A stretch of 64,000 nucleotides of DNA from Algoriphagus marincola HL-49 (GTDB lineage Bacteria; Bacteroidota; Bacteroidia; Cytophagales; Cyclobacteriaceae): positions 1 through 64,000 of the forward strand of contig LJXT01000003.1 in assembly GCA_001314815.1 (NCBI GenBank). The letters are read 5' to 3'. The number at the start of each line of letters is the position of its first letter. Position 1 is the first letter of the stretch. Shown here piece after piece: positions 8,824 to 17,926 of this stretch. The notes beneath the pieces are model-generated. The model had not been told where the DNA came from and made no database searches. It saw nothing but the letters and a program-made list of their open reading frames with translations. Made by a program: the position numbers and the translations under genes.

Positions 8824-9915
8824 ATGAAACGTTTTGCACCCTTCATTCTACTTCTGATCAGCCTCAGTCCCGTCTATGGACAGGAAATGGTTCGGGTATT
8901 TTATGACGAGCAGCAAACCATACTCAAAGAGATCTACCCCACTGTCAATGGCAAGGCGGAAGGTACCCTGAAGCGATTTAATGAAGAGGGCAAATTGATT
9001 CTACTCGGAAACCTCAAAGCCGATCAGCGTGAGGGACTTTTCGTAGAATTGAACCCGGATACAGGCGACACCCTGCGGACGATTCCTTTTCAAAATAATC
9101 TGAAGCATGGAGTGAGTCAGACCTTTTTTCTGGACGGCACAATCAGACAAGAGCTCCGATACGAAAATGACCAAATCGAAGGAACCGTAAAGACTTACTT
9201 TGAAGATGGTCAGCTTCAGGACAGGACTAAATTTTCGAACAATGTCCCCAATGGAAAAAGTGAACGCTTTTTCCGAGATGGTGCTGTGCAGCAAATTATC
9301 CATTTTGAAGCAGGCAGGCTTCAGGGGCCATATGAAGAGTATTACCCAACTGGTAAAATCAAACGGAGAGCAACTTACCAAGATGGGGAGCTAGAAGGAG
9401 AAGAACTTACTTTCCATGAAGATGGTAGCAAAGCTATCGTAGCCAATTATAAGAAGGGATTCTTAGATGGTGAATACCTGGAATATTTTCCGGATGGAAG
9501 TATCCAAAAACAGGCCACTTATAAAAATGGGACAATTACCGGTGAGTCGAAAGAATTCTATGAAAATGGAAAACTGCGTCAAAAAATCACTTTTAAAAAC
9601 GGAATCCCAACCAGCCCTCTTGAAACCTTTCATCCAGATGGAAAGAAAGCTTTGATCCGAGAGTTTTCTCCCAGATCTGATCTAGCCAGTAGAGAGCTCC
9701 ATTATCACCCAAATGGACAATTGAAAATGGAAGTCACTTTCCTTCAAGGACTTGAATCCGGTGAAGTGCAAGTATTTCGGGAAGATGGCTCAGTCGAGGA
9801 AGTTCGCTTTTACCAGCGGGGAATTCCTACTGGCACTTGGGAGTATTACGATGAATCAGGCGAGCTGATCCGAACCGAGAAAAAAGAATCGATTAGAAAA
9901 AAGATTGATTACTAA
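8824..9915 (+). CDS. Secreted MORN-repeat / YwqK-like repeat protein
   Basis: Signal peptide MKRFAPFILLLISLSPVYGQ, then about 12 copies of a ~23-aa repeat (xGxLxxxxxYxNGxxxG). Confidence 0.8.
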   Translation: MKRFAPFILLLISLSPVYGQEMVRVFYDEQQTILKEIYPTVNGKAEGTLKRFNEEGKLILLGNLKADQREGLFVELNPDTGDTLRTIPFQNNLKHGVSQTFFLDGTIRQELRYENDQIEGTVKTYFEDGQLQDRTKFSNNVPNGKSERFFRDGAVQQIIHFEAGRLQGPYEEYYPTGKIKRRATYQDGELEGEELTFHEDGSKAIVANYKKGFLDGEYLEYFPDGSIQKQATYKNGTITGESKEFYENGKLRQKITFKNGIPTSPLETFHPDGKKALIREFSPRSDLASRELHYHPNGQLKMEVTFLQGLESGEVQVFREDGSVEEVRFYQRGIPTGTWEYYDESGELIRTEKKESIRKKIDY

Positions 9916-9945
9916 TCATTCTCTTTAATTGAAAAAAAGCTTTCC

Positions 9946-9953
9946 TATTTTTG
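9946..9953 (+). promoter_or_regulatory. Candidate -7 element for purC
   Basis: TATTTTTG (TAnnTTTG) 16 nt before the ATG. Confidence 0.35.
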
Positions 9954-9969
9954 CCAAAACATCTGAATC

Positions 9970-10914
9970 ATGAGCCACGCAATCAAAGAGACCAACTTCC
10001 AATTTCCTGCACAAATTGACTTTTACAAAGGAAAGGTAAGAGATGTCTATATTTTCGACAAAGAACTTGTGGTTGTGGCTTCCGATCGGATATCTGCCTT
10101 CGATGCGGTGCTTCCACGCCCTATTCCTTTCAAAGGCCAGGTATTAAATCAAATCGCAGCCAAATTCCTTGAAGCTACCTCTGACTTAGTACCAAATTGG
10201 GTCACTGCCACTCCCGATCCCAATGTCACAGTAGGAAAACGATGCGAGCCATTCAAGGTAGAAATGGTAATCCGTGGCTACCTGTCTGGACATGCCGCTC
10301 GCGAGTATAAAGCCGGAAAGCGAGTGATCTGTGGTGTCCCGATGCCAGAAGGAATGAAGGAAAATGATGCTTTTCCCACCCCCATTATTACACCCACTAC
10401 CAAAGCTTCCGAAGGACATGATGAGGATATTTCCAAAGAGGACATCTTAGCGAAAGGAATCGTCAGCAAGGAGGATTATGAAGTCTTGGAAAAGTATACA
10501 AGAGCCTTATTCAAACGCGGACAGGAGATGGCGAAAGAAAAGGGGTTGATCCTGGTGGACACCAAATATGAATTTGGGAAGTACGAGGGAGAAATCTACC
10601 TAATTGACGAAATTCACACACCGGATTCCAGTCGATATTTCTATGCGGATGGATACGAGCAGAACCAAAAGGAGGAAAAGCCTCAGCGCCAATTATCGAA
10701 GGAATTTGTGAGACAATGGCTGATTGAAAATGGCTTTCAGGGAAAAGATGGCCAAGTGGTGCCTGAAATGACTGATGAAATTGTACAAAGCATTTCGGAT
10801 CGCTATATTGAGCTTTTCGAAAAAATCACCGGAGAAAAATTTGTAAAAGCTGAAACCGATGCCATCGAAACCCGCATCGAAGAAGCAATAAAAAAGTATC
10901 TAAACGAAAACTAA
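9970..10914 (+). CDS. purC: Phosphoribosylaminoimidazolesuccinocarboxamide synthase
   Basis: [48 protein letters not shown] motifs of SAICAR synthetase. Confidence 0.96.
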   Translation: MSHAIKETNFQFPAQIDFYKGKVRDVYIFDKELVVVASDRISAFDAVLPRPIPFKGQVLNQIAAKFLEATSDLVPNWVTATPDPNVTVGKRCEPFKVEMVIRGYLSGHAAREYKAGKRVICGVPMPEGMKENDAFPTPIITPTTKASEGHDEDISKEDILAKGIVSKEDYEVLEKYTRALFKRGQEMAKEKGLILVDTKYEFGKYEGEIYLIDEIHTPDSSRYFYADGYEQNQKEEKPQRQLSKEFVRQWLIENGFQGKDGQVVPEMTDEIVQSISDRYIELFEKITGEKFVKAETDAIETRIEEAIKKYLNEN

Positions 10915-11013
10915 AATCAACAAATATCAAGCAGGGAGGTAAATTAGTTTTTGATTTAATTTCCGAGCAAGATTCACCCTTTCATTTCGAAGGATGGGCA
11001 AAACACAATTAAT

Positions 11014-11403
11014 ATGAAGTATAGCATTGACAAAAAAGAACAATACGTGATTTTCACTCCTATGGAGGAAAAATTGGACTCCACGCTAGCACCAAAGTTG
11101 AAATCTGAGCTTTTGACCGTGCATGCAGAAGGTTACGAAAAGCTTGTACTAGACATGAGCCATGTAAAGTATGTAGATTCCTCAGGGCTTAGCGCCTTAT
11201 TGGTTGGAGATCGTGAATATGGAAACAATGGAGGCTTGTTTTTGATCTCCGGTGTGCAGGATCATGTGCTGAAGCTTTTGAAAATCTCCATGCTGGACAA
11301 AAAGCTTAATCTAGTCAATGACTTGGAAGAGGCTGGAGAAGCGGTCTTCATGCATGAAATTGAAAACGGGTCAGTAGAAGAGGACGAGGAAGAAGAGGAT
11401 TGA
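11014..11403 (+). CDS. STAS domain anti-sigma factor antagonist-like protein
   Basis: STAS fold sequence with VDSSGLSALL phospho-site-like motif; acidic C-terminal tail. Confidence 0.85.
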   Translation: MKYSIDKKEQYVIFTPMEEKLDSTLAPKLKSELLTVHAEGYEKLVLDMSHVKYVDSSGLSALLVGDREYGNNGGLFLISGVQDHVLKLLKISMLDKKLNLVNDLEEAGEAVFMHEIENGSVEEDEEEED

Positions 11404-12317
11404 GACCAGAATTTGAGGTAACGATACTGGGGAATACTTCATCGATTCCTGTACATGGTCGCAATCACACCTCCCAACTCGTAAAGCTGGGAAGTGAATT
11501 GATGCTAATCGACTGTGGAGAAGGCACACAAATGCAACTTCGCAGGTTTCGGCTGAAGTATTCCAAGTTGGACTACATTTTTATTTCCCATCTTCACGGG
11601 GATCACTACCTGGGCTTGATTGGATTATTATCCAGTTTTCATTTGGCTAGGAGAAGCAATCCCTTGACTATTTTTGGACCAAAAGGTCTAGATGAAATCA
11701 TCAGTACTCATTTTAGATGGAGTAATACTCAATTGACATATTCAATTGATTTTCATATTACTACTGATGATGGATTAAATCTATTGGTAAACACCCCACA
11801 ATTGATGGTTTATAGCTTCCCGCTTCGCCACCGTCTTCCTACCACAGGTTTTTTGATCAAAGAAAAAGCAGGTCTTCGTAATCTGATCAAATCGAAATTG
11901 GAAGCCGAAAAGCTACCCGTTGAAGCTATTAAATCCCTTCGGAAAGGAATGGACTATATCGGCGTGGATGGTTCATTCTATCCGGTGAGAGAATACTGCT
12001 ACCCACAAGAACCTACACGGACTTATGCCTATTGTTCGGACACCATTTATTGGCCCGAATTAAAAGAATACATCGCCGAGGTCGATTTACTGTATCATGA
12101 GTCTACTTTCTTGGATGCAGAGAAAGAAAGAGCAGAGCTTACCATGCATAGCACAGCAGGTCAGGCAGCATCCATAGCGGCAGCAGCTTCCGTAAAAAAA
12201 CTGATTTTAGGCCATTTCTCGTCTAGATATAAGGATCTGAATCCCATGCTAGAGGAAGCCAAACCGATATTCGAAAATGTTGAACTGAGTGTAGAGGGAG
12301 AAACTTATCAACTATGA
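11400..12317 (+). CDS. rnz: Ribonuclease Z
   Basis: FISHLHGDHYLGLIGLLSS motif and RNase Z architecture; TTG start overlapping STAS stop (TTGA). Confidence 0.93.
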   Translation: MRPEFEVTILGNTSSIPVHGRNHTSQLVKLGSELMLIDCGEGTQMQLRRFRLKYSKLDYIFISHLHGDHYLGLIGLLSSFHLARRSNPLTIFGPKGLDEIISTHFRWSNTQLTYSIDFHITTDDGLNLLVNTPQLMVYSFPLRHRLPTTGFLIKEKAGLRNLIKSKLEAEKLPVEAIKSLRKGMDYIGVDGSFYPVREYCYPQEPTRTYAYCSDTIYWPELKEYIAEVDLLYHESTFLDAEKERAELTMHSTAGQAASIAAAASVKKLILGHFSSRYKDLNPMLEEAKPIFENVELSVEGETYQL

Positions 12318-13105
12318 CACGCAACGAATCTTCCAAAAAGACCAACCTCTTCATCATTTTGGGTTCAATATTTCTGACCAATGCCATCTTGGCGGAGATT
12401 ATTGGAGTGAAAATATTTTCAGCGGAGCGAACTTTTGGTTTTGAGCCTGTCAATTGGAAGTTTTTTGGGGAATATATCCTGGACTTCAATTTGACCGCAG
12501 GCGCCGTTATTTGGCCGATTGTCTTTGTGACCACGGATATCATTAATGAGTATTTTGGAAAGAAGGGCGTTCGTAAGATCAGTTTTCTGACGGCAGGATT
12601 GATTGCCTATGTATTTGTTGTTATCAGCGTCGTGACCATTTTGGTACCAGCTGATTTTTGGCTGGATGTCAATGCACAAACACCTTCGGGAGATTCCTTT
12701 GATATTTCCTATGCATTCAATACCATATTCAGACAGGGATTGGGAATCATCATCGGTTCACTCACCGCCTTTCTCTTGGGGCAGTTAGTAGATGTTTTTG
12801 TATTCCAAAAACTACGAGCCGTCACCGGATCAAAAATGATCTGGTTGCGTGCCACAGGCTCCACCTTGGTCAGTCAGTTTTTCGATTCATTTGTGGTCTT
12901 GGGAATAGCATTCTACATCTTCGGAAATTGGGAACTAAGCCAAGTGATCGCAGTGGGAATCATCAACTATGTCTACAAATTTTCAGTTGCAATTCTACTT
13001 ACTCCCCTGCTCTATCTTGGACATGGGCTGATCGATCGCTATCTGGGAAAAGACTTGGCAGAAAAAATGATGAAAGAAGCCTCCTCAGATAGAACCTTCC
13101 TTTAA
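12314..13105 (+). CDS. Queuosine precursor transporter (YhhQ/VUT family)
   Basis: Multi-TM protein with VVWPIVFVTTDIINEYFGKKGVRK-type signature; overlaps rnz. Confidence 0.85.
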   Translation: MTRNESSKKTNLFIILGSIFLTNAILAEIIGVKIFSAERTFGFEPVNWKFFGEYILDFNLTAGAVIWPIVFVTTDIINEYFGKKGVRKISFLTAGLIAYVFVVISVVTILVPADFWLDVNAQTPSGDSFDISYAFNTIFRQGLGIIIGSLTAFLLGQLVDVFVFQKLRAVTGSKMIWLRATGSTLVSQFFDSFVVLGIAFYIFGNWELSQVIAVGIINYVYKFSVAILLTPLLYLGHGLIDRYLGKDLAEKMMKEASSDRTFL

Positions 13106-13191
13106 AAGCAATCTCTACGAGGGTCTACCAAATTATTTTTTATAAATCTCTCGATTTTTTAAACATTATTCTAAAACATTCAAGCCTATTC

Positions 13192-13222
13192 TTGTTTTAC
13201 AAAATATTTATACATACTTTTG
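13192..13222 (+). promoter_or_regulatory. Bacteroidota-type promoter for the DEAD-box helicase gene
   Basis: TTG (13192-13194), 20 nt spacer, TACTTTTG (13215-13222), matching TTG-N19/20-TAnnTTTG. Confidence 0.65.
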
Positions 13223-13323
13223 CACCGTCAATTTTGACATAGAATAATTTTTTCGAGCCGTGATTTCCTTACTGTCGCTTGTCTGGGATCAAGGAACATG
13301 GCAAGAAAAAGTAAGGAAACATC

Positions 13324-15045
13324 ATGGAAAACAACACAAAATTCTCAGACCTGGGGATTTCGAAAGAAATTCTACAGGCAGTGGAAGAGATGGGCTATAC
13401 CCAACCTTCCCCAATTCAAGAGCAAGCTATCCCTTACGTACTCGAAGGACATGACGTAATCGGTCAAGCCCAAACGGGTACAGGTAAAACAGCAGCATTC
13501 GCTATTCCGATCATTGATTTGGTCGACCCCGAATTCAACAAACCTCAGGCTATCATTCTTTGCCCTACTCGCGAGCTAGCAGTACAAGTAGAAGGTGAAT
13601 TCCAAAAACTATCCAAGTACCATCGCAAAATCACTTCTGTAGCTATCTACGGTGGAGAATCAATCGACAAGCAGATTCGAACACTGAAGAAAGGCGTACA
13701 AATCGTAGTAGGTACGCCAGGTCGAGTTCAAGATCACATCAACAGAGGTACCTTGAAACTTGAAGATGCTGGAATCATCGTATTGGATGAGGCGGATGAA
13801 ATGTTGGATATGGGCTTTAGAGATGATATCGAAGCTATCCTTCAAGAAATGCCTGAAGAAAGACAAACCGTCTTCTTCTCTGCTACTATGGCCAAGCCCA
13901 TCATGGATTTGACCAGAAAGTATCAGAATGACCCGCACATCATCAAAGTTGCGAAAAAAGAACTGACAGTAGATCGTATCGAGCAAATCTTCTACGAAGT
14001 GAAGCCTTCACTTAAAATGGAATTGATGGTTCGATTGATGACCGTAAATAATTACAACCTTTCTGTAGTATTCTGTAACACGAAGCGAATGACTGATGAG
14101 GTAACTGAATCTCTCGGATCAAGAGGAATCGTCGCAGAAGCATTGCACGGTGACCTTTCACAGGCTCAGCGAGACAAGGTGATGGGTAAATTCCGCAAGG
14201 GAATCTGTAATGTCTTGGTAGCTACCGATGTGGCTGCTCGAGGAATCGACGTGGACAATGTAGAGGCAGTATTCAATTTCGATCTTCCTTTGGACGAAGA
14301 ATACTACGTACACAGAATCGGAAGAACAGGCCGTGCAGGTAAATCCGGTGTAGCTGTCAACTTCGTGACCGGTCGTAGAGATACGATGAAGATTAAGGAT
14401 CTTGAACGATTCACGAAGGCTTCAATTAATAAAATGGATCCTCCTTCTGTCAACGAACTGATTGACATGAAGAAAGCTCAGTTGGTGAAAGATGTGCATC
14501 GCACCTTGGCCAAAGAAGAAGACAATCAGATCTTCGAAGAAACTTTGGGTCAATTACTTACTGAAGGACTTACCCCAGAGCAAATTGCGCTAGGTCTAAT
14601 CAAGATGACCATGGGTGAGGCTGTTAAAGAACTTAGAGATCAGGATTTCTCCCTTCCTTCCTTCCAGGACAGAAGAAGAGAAAGAAATGATCGCGGAGAT
14701 AGAGGCGGACGATTTGAGCGTGGCGGAAGAGATCGCGATGGTGCACGTCGTGGCGAGCGAAGAGAAGGCGGTCGAGAGCGTAGAGGTGGCGGAAGAGCTA
14801 CTGAAGCCAATATGGCCAGACTTTTCCTCAACCTTGGAAAGCGTGACCGTATCCGTCCCAATGACATCGTAGGTGCAATCGCCGGCGAAGCAGGAATCCC
14901 TGGACGAAGCATCGGTGGAATTGACATCTTCGACAACTTCTCCTTTGTGGACGTACCGCAGAAAGATGCAGATCATGTAATTCGCATCATGAAGCAAAAC
15001 ACCATCAAAGGGAAATCCGTAAATATGGAAATTTCAAAAGGTTGA
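13324..15045 (+). CDS. DEAD/DEAH-box RNA helicase with RG-rich linker and C-terminal DbpA-type RNA-binding domain
   Basis: Q motif, AQTGTGKTAAF, VLDEADEML, SAT, HRIGRTGRAG motifs; RGDRGGRFERGGRDRDG linker; C-terminal LNLGKRDRIRPNDIVGAIAGEAGIPG. Confidence 0.95.
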   Translation: MENNTKFSDLGISKEILQAVEEMGYTQPSPIQEQAIPYVLEGHDVIGQAQTGTGKTAAFAIPIIDLVDPEFNKPQAIILCPTRELAVQVEGEFQKLSKYHRKITSVAIYGGESIDKQIRTLKKGVQIVVGTPGRVQDHINRGTLKLEDAGIIVLDEADEMLDMGFRDDIEAILQEMPEERQTVFFSATMAKPIMDLTRKYQNDPHIIKVAKKELTVDRIEQIFYEVKPSLKMELMVRLMTVNNYNLSVVFCNTKRMTDEVTESLGSRGIVAEALHGDLSQAQRDKVMGKFRKGICNVLVATDVAARGIDVDNVEAVFNFDLPLDEEYYVHRIGRTGRAGKSGVAVNFVTGRRDTMKIKDLERFTKASINKMDPPSVNELIDMKKAQLVKDVHRTLAKEEDNQIFEETLGQLLTEGLTPEQIALGLIKMTMGEAVKELRDQDFSLPSFQDRRRERNDRGDRGGRFERGGRDRDGARRGERREGGRERRGGGRATEANMARLFLNLGKRDRIRPNDIVGAIAGEAGIPGRSIGGIDIFDNFSFVDVPQKDADHVIRIMKQNTIKGKSVNMEISKG

Positions 15046-15069
15046 TTATAGGTTAAGGTTAATTTGGTT

Positions 15070-15104
15070 AAAGCACATTTCTTTCGGGAAATGTGCTTTT
15101 TTTG
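15070..15104 (+). terminator. Intrinsic terminator of the DEAD-box helicase gene
   Basis: Perfect 12-bp stem AAAGCACATTTC/GAAATGTGCTTT with 6-nt loop TTTCGG and T-tract. Confidence 0.9.
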
Positions 15105-15119
15105 TATCAAAAATCAACC

Positions 15120-15824
15120 ATGCCGCTTTTTTTTCAAGAAAATATTCAGCCTCCTGAAATACACCTCGAACCTGAAGAATCCAAACATCTGATTCGCGTT
15201 TTAAGGAAAAAAACAGGTGATTCGGTAGATCTGACAGATGGAAATGGCAATTTGTATCATTGCAGGATTCAAGATGCTAATCCCAAGAAGACTAGCCTTC
15301 TGGTAATCGATGTTGAAAAAACTCCGGAAGATAATTTTCGAATTCATCTAGCCATTGCCCCTACCAAAAGTCCTGACCGTATGGAATGGATGGTAGAGAA
15401 AATTACAGAGATCGGTTTTCATGAAATCTACCTGATGAAGAGTCAAAATTCGGAAAGAACCTATTTGAAAACCGACAGACTCGAAAAGAAAATCATTTCT
15501 GCTTGTAAGCAGAGCAAGCAATACTTTAAACCCAAAGTCCATTCAGACATCAGCTTTTCTGATTTGATAGCGGATCCCGCATTTTCGGGTTTTCAAAAGT
15601 TTATTGCCTATGTGGATGAAAACCACCAAAATCATCTTTTGGACGTAGCCAAACCCGCCCGAGACTACCTTATTTTAATTGGGCCGGAAGGAGATTTTGA
15701 CCTTGAAGAAATCAAGCTGGCGATTTCAAAGGGTTTCGAACCTATCTCTTTGGGCAAAAGTAGACTTCGAACCGAAACTGCTGGACTCGCTGCTGTACAG
15801 ATGTTGCAGATATTAAATCGTTAA
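15120..15824 (+). CDS. rsmE: 16S rRNA (uracil(1498)-N(3))-methyltransferase
   Basis: RsmE motifs: HLIRVLRKKTGD, EWMVEKITEIG, LIGPEGDFDLEEI, LGKSRLRTETAGLAAV. Confidence 0.93.
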   Translation: MPLFFQENIQPPEIHLEPEESKHLIRVLRKKTGDSVDLTDGNGNLYHCRIQDANPKKTSLLVIDVEKTPEDNFRIHLAIAPTKSPDRMEWMVEKITEIGFHEIYLMKSQNSERTYLKTDRLEKKIISACKQSKQYFKPKVHSDISFSDLIADPAFSGFQKFIAYVDENHQNHLLDVAKPARDYLILIGPEGDFDLEEIKLAISKGFEPISLGKSRLRTETAGLAAVQMLQILNR

Positions 15825-15918
15825 CCTGTTGATTTTTGTGAAAATCACTTCAAGTCATTCTTGAAGTCATCAATTGATTTTGTATTTTAGTTTATTGTTT
15901 AAAATAATTCCCAAAGCT

Positions 15919-16272
15919 GTGCCGTACAAAGAGAAAATCATAGAGAAAAAATACCATTCAATCGGTGAAGTTGCCGAGATGTTTAAAGTAGCTCCCTCAT
16001 TGATCCGTTTTTGGGAAGGGGAATTTGACATCATCAAGCCAAAAAAGGACAAACGTGGTAACCGTAGATTTACCAAGGATGATATTCAAAAAATCCGCTA
16101 TGTCTATCATTTGGTCAAAGAAAAGGGATATACATTGGATGGAGCGCGTGAGGTGATTGCTCAGGGGCAGGAACAAGGCTTTGACAAGGTAGCAGCTATT
16201 CAGAAGCTTCAGGAGATTAAAGAGTTTTTAGCGACCATTCGCGATGAATTCCATGCAAAATCCGGATCATGA
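15919..16272 (+). CDS. MerR family transcriptional regulator
   Basis: HTH YHSIGEVAEMFKVAPSLIRFWEGEFDIIKPKKDKRGNRRFTKDDI; likely GTG start at 15919. Confidence 0.85.
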   Translation: MPYKEKIIEKKYHSIGEVAEMFKVAPSLIRFWEGEFDIIKPKKDKRGNRRFTKDDIQKIRYVYHLVKEKGYTLDGAREVIAQGQEQGFDKVAAIQKLQEIKEFLATIRDEFHAKSGS

Positions 16273-17371
16273 ACATATCCGGCATTTTATTGCTTTGGCT
16301 TTGGCTCCCAAGATTGGGCCAAGCCTTTTCAAAGCGATTTTAGCCTATGCGGGATCCCCTAAGGCTTTTTTTGATATACCTAAAGGCAAGGCAGCTAAAA
16401 TCCCAAAAGTAGGACCCAAACTTTTAGCAATTCGCGAAAGCAAAGACGAACTCCTTCGAAAAGCGGATGATTTAATAGCGACTTCTGAAAAAAAAGGCTT
16501 TGAAATCCATACCCATCTAGAGCCAAAATTCCCCCAACGCCTAAAAGCGCAGGAGGATGGGCCTGTCTTACTCTTTTTGAAAGGAAAAGCTGATCTGAAT
16601 TTCGAACGAACTGTCGGAATTGTGGGTACTAGAAGTGCCACTTCGTATGGGAAATCAGCTACCAAAAGAATCATTGAAGACCTTGCGGTCTATCAGCCAG
16701 CGATTATTTCTGGATTGGCCTATGGGATTGATATCGAGGCACATCGAGCAGCTATTCAAGCAGGACTTCCTACCGTGGCTATTATGGGCTCCCCTATTGA
16801 TCAGATTTATCCGGCCGTGCATAGAAAAACCGCCGAACAACTCCAGGAAACCGGAGCTCTTCTAAGTGAATATGCCCCAGGCAGCAAAATGATGCCGGGT
16901 AACTTCCCCGCGCGAAATCGAATCATTGCCGGTCTGTCTGATGTACTGATCGTGGTAGAAGCCGCGGCTAAAGGAGGAGCGCTTATCACCGCAGAAATTG
17001 CTTACAGCTATGACAAGGAAGTATTTGCGGTACCGGGAAATCTCCAGTCCAACTTTTCGGAAGGATGCAACAATCTGATCAAGAAAATGAAAGCCTCAAT
17101 TTACACTGGTCCAAATGATATTGCAGAAGCGCTCTTTTGGACAAAACCTGGGGAAGAGAAGCTCTCAAAACCAAAATTGGATTTTTCAAATCGGGAGAAA
17201 GAGGAGTTAGCTATTCTCACCCATTTACAGCTAAAGGGAGAATCCGAAATTGACCAGATTTGCTATGCGACTGAGATTCCGCTAGGCACTTTATCCTCAA
17301 AGTTGCTATCGCTAGAATTCGAAGGAATAGTCAAGTCTCTTCCAGGTAAAAAATTTAAGCTTTTGGTCTAA
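16244..17371 (+). CDS. dprA: DNA processing protein DprA
   Basis: SMF/DprA Rossmann fold motifs VGTRSATSYG, SGLAYGIDIEAHRAA, FPARNRIIAGLSD, VFAVPGNLQS. Confidence 0.95.
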   Translation: MNSMQNPDHEHIRHFIALALAPKIGPSLFKAILAYAGSPKAFFDIPKGKAAKIPKVGPKLLAIRESKDELLRKADDLIATSEKKGFEIHTHLEPKFPQRLKAQEDGPVLLFLKGKADLNFERTVGIVGTRSATSYGKSATKRIIEDLAVYQPAIISGLAYGIDIEAHRAAIQAGLPTVAIMGSPIDQIYPAVHRKTAEQLQETGALLSEYAPGSKMMPGNFPARNRIIAGLSDVLIVVEAAAKGGALITAEIAYSYDKEVFAVPGNLQSNFSEGCNNLIKKMKASIYTGPNDIAEALFWTKPGEEKLSKPKLDFSNREKEELAILTHLQLKGESEIDQICYATEIPLGTLSSKLLSLEFEGIVKSLPGKKFKLLV

Positions 17372-17926
17372 TTACTTTTTCAACCTCCTGATCAACTTCG
17401 GATAGTACCAAAGATAAAAGCCACTGATTCCCATCAGAATCAATCCCAGTGAAGTCAAGGTGGAATAAGTTAGCTTCGAACCTTCCCCATCAGTAAAATA
17501 ATAGTCCAAAATACTACCGTCATGCACTTTTTCGATCCAATCGGAATGGCGCGTTTCTATTGATAAAACCTCTCCAGAAAATCCATCCAGCTGCACTTCG
17601 GTAAAATGAGTTTTAAAAGTCACTTTGGCAATTCCTTTATCCGGGCGAATATCGATTCTATCGACTGCTTCATCTCTACCCAGTTTTTTCATCTCCTCCT
17701 CCCCAATCCGAGTCATTTCAGAAGGTAGGATCCAGTTTCGATTTTCAACTTGTGTTTTTAGCGTCGGTGGAAGCAATTCGACTTTCTTTTTCCAAGCCAA
17801 CAGAATGGATGTAATCCCGATCAGAAAAAAGAAAATCAGCAAAGGCAATCCCAGCCATTTATGCAAATAGCGGTAGTTTCGGGTAGCCTTGACTTTATGC
17901 TGGATTTTGGAGCTACTCATAATCAA
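17372..17926 (-). CDS. PepSY domain-containing membrane protein
   Basis: N-terminal HKWLGLPLLIFFFLIGITSILLAWKKK and C-terminal TM, typical of PepSY-associated TM proteins. Confidence 0.75.
   Translation of the reverse strand: MIMSSSKIQHKVKATRNYRYLHKWLGLPLLIFFFLIGITSILLAWKKKVELLPPTLKTQVENRNWILPSEMTRIGEEEMKKLGRDEAVDRIDIRPDKGIAKVTFKTHFTEVQLDGFSGEVLSIETRHSDWIEKVHDGSILDYYFTDGEGSKLTYSTLTSLGLILMGISGFYLWYYPKLIRRLKK

Noticed and set aside
8824-9915. Calling the MORN protein a toxin-antitoxin antitoxin (YwqK)
   Set aside because: It has a signal peptide and no adjacent toxin-like gene; only the repeat family resemblance supports the name.
13260-13454. 64-aa plus ORF spanning the helicase leader and start
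   Set aside because: GTG-start frame shadow with no family resemblance; a different ATG micro-ORF at 13298 is reported instead as a tentative finding.
14596-14997. ORFs in other frames and antisense over the RG-rich helicase C-terminus
   Set aside because: Serine/arginine-rich translations typical of frame shadows over low-complexity coding DNA.
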